Made by a program: the position numbers and the translations under genes | Notes under the pieces: generated by a model | What the model was told of the DNA's origin: nothing | Seen by the model: the letters and a program-made list of their open reading frames with translations, nothing else | The model's database searches: none | Assembly (NCBI RefSeq): GCF_011926545.1 | Contig: NZ_JAATIT010000003.1 | Location: 62,001-126,000 of the forward strand | Length of the DNA: 64,000 nucleotides | Reading direction: 5' to 3' | From: Sphingopyxis italica | GTDB taxonomy: Bacteria; Pseudomonadota; Alphaproteobacteria; Sphingomonadales; Sphingomonadaceae | In this document: positions 60,779 to 64,000 of the stretch, piece by piece | Position numbering within the stretch: the stretch's first letter is position 1 | Layout: each line of letters begins with the position of its first letter

Positions 60779-62041
60779 TCAGTCCTCGACGGCTTTCACG
60801 ATCAGGCTGGCGTTGGTGCCGCCGAAGCCGAAGCTGTTGTTGAGCGCGGCCTTGACCTTGCGCTTCTTGGCGACCTTCGGGACGAGGTCGGCGCCCTCGG
60901 TGCCCTCGTCGGGATTGTCGAGGTTGAGCGTCGGCGGCACGATCTGGTCGCGGATCGCGAGGATGCAGAAGATCGTCTCGACCGCGCCCGCGCCGCCGAG
61001 CAGATGGCCGATCGCCGACTTGGTCGAGCTCATCGAGACATTGGACATCGCGTCGCCGAACAGGCGCTTCACCGCGCCGAGTTCGATCGTGTCGGCCATC
61101 GTCGAAGTGCCATGCGCGTTGATATAGTCGATGTCGGCGGGGGTCATGCCCGCCTTTTTGAGCGCCGCCGCCATCGAACGGTACGCGCCGTCCATTTCGG
61201 GATCGGGCGCGGTAACGTGATAGGCGTCGCCCGACAGGCCGTAACCGACGACCTCGGCGTAGATCTTGGCGCCGCGCGCCTTGGCATGCTCATATTCCTC
61301 GAGCACGACGACGCCCGCGCCCTCGCCCATCACAAAGCCGTCGCGGTCCTTGTCATAGGGACGGCTCGCCTGTTCGGGGCGGTCATTATAGCTCATGTTG
61401 AGCGCGCGCGCCTGCGCGAAGCCGGCGATGCCGATCGGGCAGATCGTCGCCTCGGCGCCGCCTGCGAGCATGATGTCCGCATCGTCGTCCCTGATCATCC
61501 GCGCCGCATCGCCGATCGAATGCGCGCCGGTCGAGCAGGCGGTGACGACGGCGTGGTTCGGCCCTTTCAGGCCATATTTGATGCTGACCTGGCCCGAGAT
61601 AAGGTTGATCAGGCGGCCGTGGACGAAGTGCGGGCTGACGCGGCTCGGCCCCTTTTCGGCGAGCAGCAGGCTTTCGCTCTCGATGCCCGGCAGACCGCCG
61701 ATGCCCGAGCCGATCGAGCAGCCGGCGCGCACCTTCTGTTCTTCGGTCAGGTCGGTCAGCCCAGCGTCTTCGAGCGCCTGCCCCGCGGCGTCGATGCCGA
61801 AGATGATGAAGGGATCGACCTGGCGCTGGACCTTGTGATCGACGCGCTTGCCGGGATCGAAGCCATATTCATGGTCGGGACCCTTCACTTCGCACGCGAT
61901 CGTGCATTTCTGGTCCGACGCGTCGAAATGGGTGATCGTACCCGCGCCCGATTTGCCCGCGATCAGATTGGCCCATGTGGTTTCCACATCGGCGCCCAGC
62001 GGCGTCACCAAACCCAAACCCGTCACCACAACCCGGCGCAT
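60779..62041 (-). CDS. fabF: Beta-ketoacyl-ACP synthase II
   Basis: A 420-residue condensing enzyme with the catalytic triad: Cys in VVTACSTGAHSIGDA, His in NAHGTSTMADTIELG and His in KSAIGHLLGGAGAVE. It elongates acyl-ACP in fatty acid synthesis. ATG at 62041 follows AAAGGA by six bases; a second ATG two codons earlier is less well placed. Downstream of acpP, as usual. Confidence 0.96.
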   Translation of the reverse strand: MRRVVVTGLGLVTPLGADVETTWANLIAGKSGAGTITHFDASDQKCTIACEVKGPDHEYGFDPGKRVDHKVQRQVDPFIIFGIDAAGQALEDAGLTDLTEEQKVRAGCSIGSGIGGLPGIESESLLLAEKGPSRVSPHFVHGRLINLISGQVSIKYGLKGPNHAVVTACSTGAHSIGDAARMIRDDDADIMLAGGAEATICPIGIAGFAQARALNMSYNDRPEQASRPYDKDRDGFVMGEGAGVVVLEEYEHAKARGAKIYAEVVGYGLSGDAYHVTAPDPEMDGAYRSMAAALKKAGMTPADIDYINAHGTSTMADTIELGAVKRLFGDAMSNVSMSSTKSAIGHLLGGAGAVETIFCILAIRDQIVPPTLNLDNPDEGTEGADLVPKVAKKRKVKAALNNSFGFGGTNASLIVKAVED

Positions 62042-62121
62042 AGTCATTCCTTTCATCGGCCCCTGCCCCCGCAGGGTGCCGCGTCATTATCCTCGGCGCG
62101 CTTCTAAAGGAGCCGCGCGCA

Positions 62122-62170
62122 TAAAAAAAGCTTCCCGGCCACTGCGCGCGAACGCTCGGGGCCGGGAAGC
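62122..62170 (-). terminator. Intrinsic terminator after acpP
   Basis: On the minus strand an 11-bp perfect stem (GCTTCCCGGCC with GGCCGGGAAGC, 19-nt loop) is followed by seven T residues. It lies between acpP and fabF and would uncouple their expression, partly terminating the abundant acpP transcript. Confidence 0.88.
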
Positions 62171-62225
62171 CGGAAACGCGTGGGCGGCGTCGCCGCCGCG
62201 TCCGGCCACGCCGGACAGAGCCATA

Positions 62226-62462
62226 TTAGCCCTTGTTCGCTTCGATATAGTCGATCGCGTCCTTGACGGTGGCGATCTTTTCCGCCGCGTCGTCGGGGAT
62301 TTCGACGCCGAATTCTTCTTCGAACGCCATCACCAGTTCGACGATGTCGAGGCTGTCGGCGCCCAGATCGTCGATGAAGCTCGCTTCCTCGGTAACCTTG
62401 TCGGCTTCGACGCCCAGATGTTCGACGACGATCTTTTTAACCTTTTCGGCCGAATCGCTCAT
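62226..62462 (-). CDS. acpP: Acyl carrier protein
   Basis: A 78-residue acidic carrier protein with the phosphopantetheine serine in [15 protein letters not shown]. It carries acyl chains for fatty acid synthesis and is encoded immediately before fabF. Confidence 0.97.
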   Translation of the reverse strand: MSDSAEKVKKIVVEHLGVEADKVTEEASFIDDLGADSLDIVELVMAFEEEFGVEIPDDAAEKIATVKDAIDYIEANKG

Positions 62463-62677
62463 GCACAGTTCCTTTTTTCTGACTATGTCGTGAATGTTGA
62501 AAATTGCCCTAGTGCCCGAGGGCGGGACTGGCAAGAGGGCTGGCATCGGCCGGCCGCTCTTCCGCAGCGATAGGCCGAATGCGTCCCTTTCCGCCCCCTC
62601 GGCACCTGCGTGCGGAAATAGGGGGTGGTGTCGCCGCATTCAAGGTCGAACCGAACCGTTCGCCGCGTTTGGCCGCT

Positions 62678-64000
62678 TTATGGCGCGGTCTCGGTGGGCA
62701 CGACGCCTGAATCGCGCAGCGCCGCCGAGGCGCGCTGGATCACCGCGGGGGTGATCATGAAACGGCCGAGCACGGTTTCGGGCGCCGCGTCGGCCGGCTG
62801 GCGCGTATAGGCGAGCAGGCGCTGCCACTGCGCACGCGCCGCGGCTACATCGCCCTGCCGTGCGAGCACGACCGCGCGCACCATCATATATTGCGGCTCC
62901 ATATTGCTCGGCGACGGCATTTGATCGAGGATCCGGTCCGCCTCTTCCAGCTCGCCGCGCTGCGACAGGACGAAGGCCAGGGTGACCGCCGGGACGCCGG
63001 GATAGGAGGCGTCGAGTTGCAGCGAGCGGCGGAGCAGCGCCTCGCCTTCGTCGGCCTGCCCGCACGTCAGCTTGAACAGACCGAGGAAGCCCGCCATGTC
63101 GGCGTCATAGGGGTTGAGCGCGAGCGCCGCTTCGCCCATCGCATTGCCGCCGGCGCAATTGCCCGAATAGAAATTGGCGCGCGCCATCGCGAACAGCCCC
63201 GCCGCCGAATTGGGGCTGCTTTCATAGGAGCGCAGCGCGAGCGCGCGCGCTTCGCCGAGCGCCTCGCGGCCCGCCGGCATCAACCGCTGCGGCTGCCAGT
63301 CGCCATAGCGCACGAGCGACAGCGCGGTCAGCGCAACCGGATCGCGCGGATTCGCCTCGATCGTCGCGCGCAGGCAGGTATCGACCCGCTTCGCCGACGC
63401 GGCATTGCGCATCTGGCGCATCCGGTTGAACTGCGCGAGGCACGGAAAGCCCGCCGCGAAATTGTCGGGCTGGCGCTGAATCTGGTCGCGCACGATCACG
63501 CCATAATCGCCGGCGAGCTGGGCGATCAGCGGTTCGATCGCGGTGAATTCGGGGGTTTCGTCGCTGGTCAGGCGCATCTGCTGCGACCAGATCGCGCGCT
63601 GGTCGGCGACGCGGTTGAGGACGAGCGTGACATCGGTGTCGCCTTCGACCGTGCGTACCAGCGAGGTATCGAGCCGATAATCGCCCGCGCGCGCCGTCGC
63701 GCCGCCCGGCGCCTTCGCACTCAGGAGATCGACCAGTTCGAAGCGCCGCAGCCCGTCGCGCAGCTTGCCGTCGAGCGCGCGCGCCAGCGCCCGCGACTGC
63801 GGCGAATTGCCCGCAAGCGGCGGCCTGACTTCGAGCAGCGGAGCGGGCACCGGGTCGCCGACGAACAACCGGCTGGAACCGCCCCGGAGCGTCCACAGGG
63901 TGAAAAGCGCGAGCGCCATGAGGATGAGCACGACGAGCCACCGGCCGAACCGCGACCCGCGATCACCGGGCCGCGAGCGCGCGCGCGGATCGGCGGGCGC
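62678..64000 (-). CDS. Membrane-anchored TPR-type protein (5' end outside window)
   Basis: At least 440 residues are visible; the frame stays open to the window edge, so the N-terminus is missing. The visible part starts with a basic stretch and one transmembrane helix (WLVVLILMALALFTLWTL), followed by a periplasmic segment of tetratricopeptide-like helices (SPNSAAGLFAMARANFYSGNCAGGNAMGEAALALNPYDADMAGFLGLFKLTCGQADEGEALLRRSLQLDASYPG). The layout resembles CadC-type regulators (cytoplasmic winged helix, membrane helix, periplasmic TPR), in which case a DNA-binding domain lies beyond the edge. That is inference. Confidence 0.7.
   Translation of the reverse strand, partial: APADPRARSRPGDRGSRFGRWLVVLILMALALFTLWTLRGGSSRLFVGDPVPAPLLEVRPPLAGNSPQSRALARALDGKLRDGLRRFELVDLLSAKAPGGATARAGDYRLDTSLVRTVEGDTDVTLVLNRVADQRAIWSQQMRLTSDETPEFTAIEPLIAQLAGDYGVIVRDQIQRQPDNFAAGFPCLAQFNRMRQMRNAASAKRVDTCLRATIEANPRDPVALTALSLVRYGDWQPQRLMPAGREALGEARALALRSYESSPNSAAGLFAMARANFYSGNCAGGNAMGEAALALNPYDADMAGFLGLFKLTCGQADEGEALLRRSLQLDASYPGVPAVTLAFVLSQRGELEEADRILDQMPSPSNMEPQYMMVRAVVLARQGDVAAARAQWQRLLAYTRQPADAAPETVLGRFMITPAVIQRASAALRDSGVVPTETAP

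Noticed and set aside
1-64000. CRISPR arrays, rRNA genes and insertion sequences
   Set aside because: No regularly spaced repeats, no rRNA-like stretch and no transposase were seen; the only recombinase is the integrase at 56567-57892.

Overview
The window looks like a sphingomonad (Sphingopyxis/Novosphingobium/Sphingobium-like alphaproteobacterium). DNA is GC-rich, there are two TonB-dependent receptors inside catabolic gene clusters, the right end has an acpP-fabF-mltG order, and a 24-bp inverted repeat of the type common between sphingomonad genes lies at 60672-60760. About 54 kb is a dense catabolic region; the last ~6 kb is housekeeping. The two are separated by an integrase module abutting a tRNA-Met gene.

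Region 1 (1-16.9 kb) is CoA-thioester catabolism. A leftward operon holds BadI-like and BadH-like alicyclic ring-cleavage enzymes, a thioesterase, a MarR regulator, an acyl-CoA dehydrogenase and a 2,4-dienoyl-CoA-reductase-like SDR. A divergent rightward operon (4220-13817) holds an HMG-CoA-synthase-like/DUF35 fusion, an SCP-x type thiolase, two MaoC-type hydratases, a CitE-like lyase, an acyl-CoA dehydrogenase, SDRs, a nitronate-monooxygenase-family flavoprotein and an MDR reductase. Two crotonases and an acyl-CoA ligase (13806-16934, minus) complete the set. A TonB receptor follows (17115-19451).

Region 2 (19.5-30.7 kb) is a complete meta-cleavage pathway laid out like the p-cumate (cmt) pathway. 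It has Rieske oxygenase alpha and beta, an extradiol dioxygenase, a dihydrodiol dehydrogenase-type SDR, a C-C hydrolase and a CymR-like TetR regulator on the plus strand. Divergent from it are 2-hydroxypentadienoate hydratase, acylating aldehyde dehydrogenase, 4-hydroxy-2-oxovalerate aldolase, a class II aldolase-fold putative decarboxylase and a propionate/isobutyrate-CoA ligase. Two copies of a 26-bp dyad operator flank the cluster. A FAH-family gene, an etfBA pair and another acyl-CoA dehydrogenase (30.8-33.7 kb) follow.

Region 3 (33.8-54.2 kb) is a less familiar 2-hydroxy/2-oxo acid pathway. A ten-gene, mostly coupled minus-strand run (46054 down to 34823) encodes an NTF2-like protein, Rieske ferredoxin, FAD-linked 2-hydroxyacid oxidase, GST, a fused indolepyruvate ferredoxin oxidoreductase, aldehyde dehydrogenase, an EthD-SDR fusion, an EthD protein and two transporters. 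Next to it are a TonB receptor, an AraC regulator, an FMN-dependent hydroxyacid dehydrogenase, a P450, a second NTF2-like protein and an aldo/keto reductase. A shared sequence box sits about 95-100 bp upstream of both the TonB receptor and the P450.

Region 4 (54.3-58.2 kb) is a mobile-element module: XRE-ImmA regulator, hypothetical protein and P4-type integrase next to tRNA-Met. Region 5 (58.2-64 kb) is chromosomal core: 2'-5' RNA ligase, alpha/beta hydrolase, MltG, FabF, AcpP and a partial TPR protein.

My working interpretation, which is inference, is that the island degrades cyclic monoterpenoid-type compounds through both an alicyclic CoA route (BadH/BadI) and an aromatic p-cumate route. 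Three separate conserved operator families link the modules.
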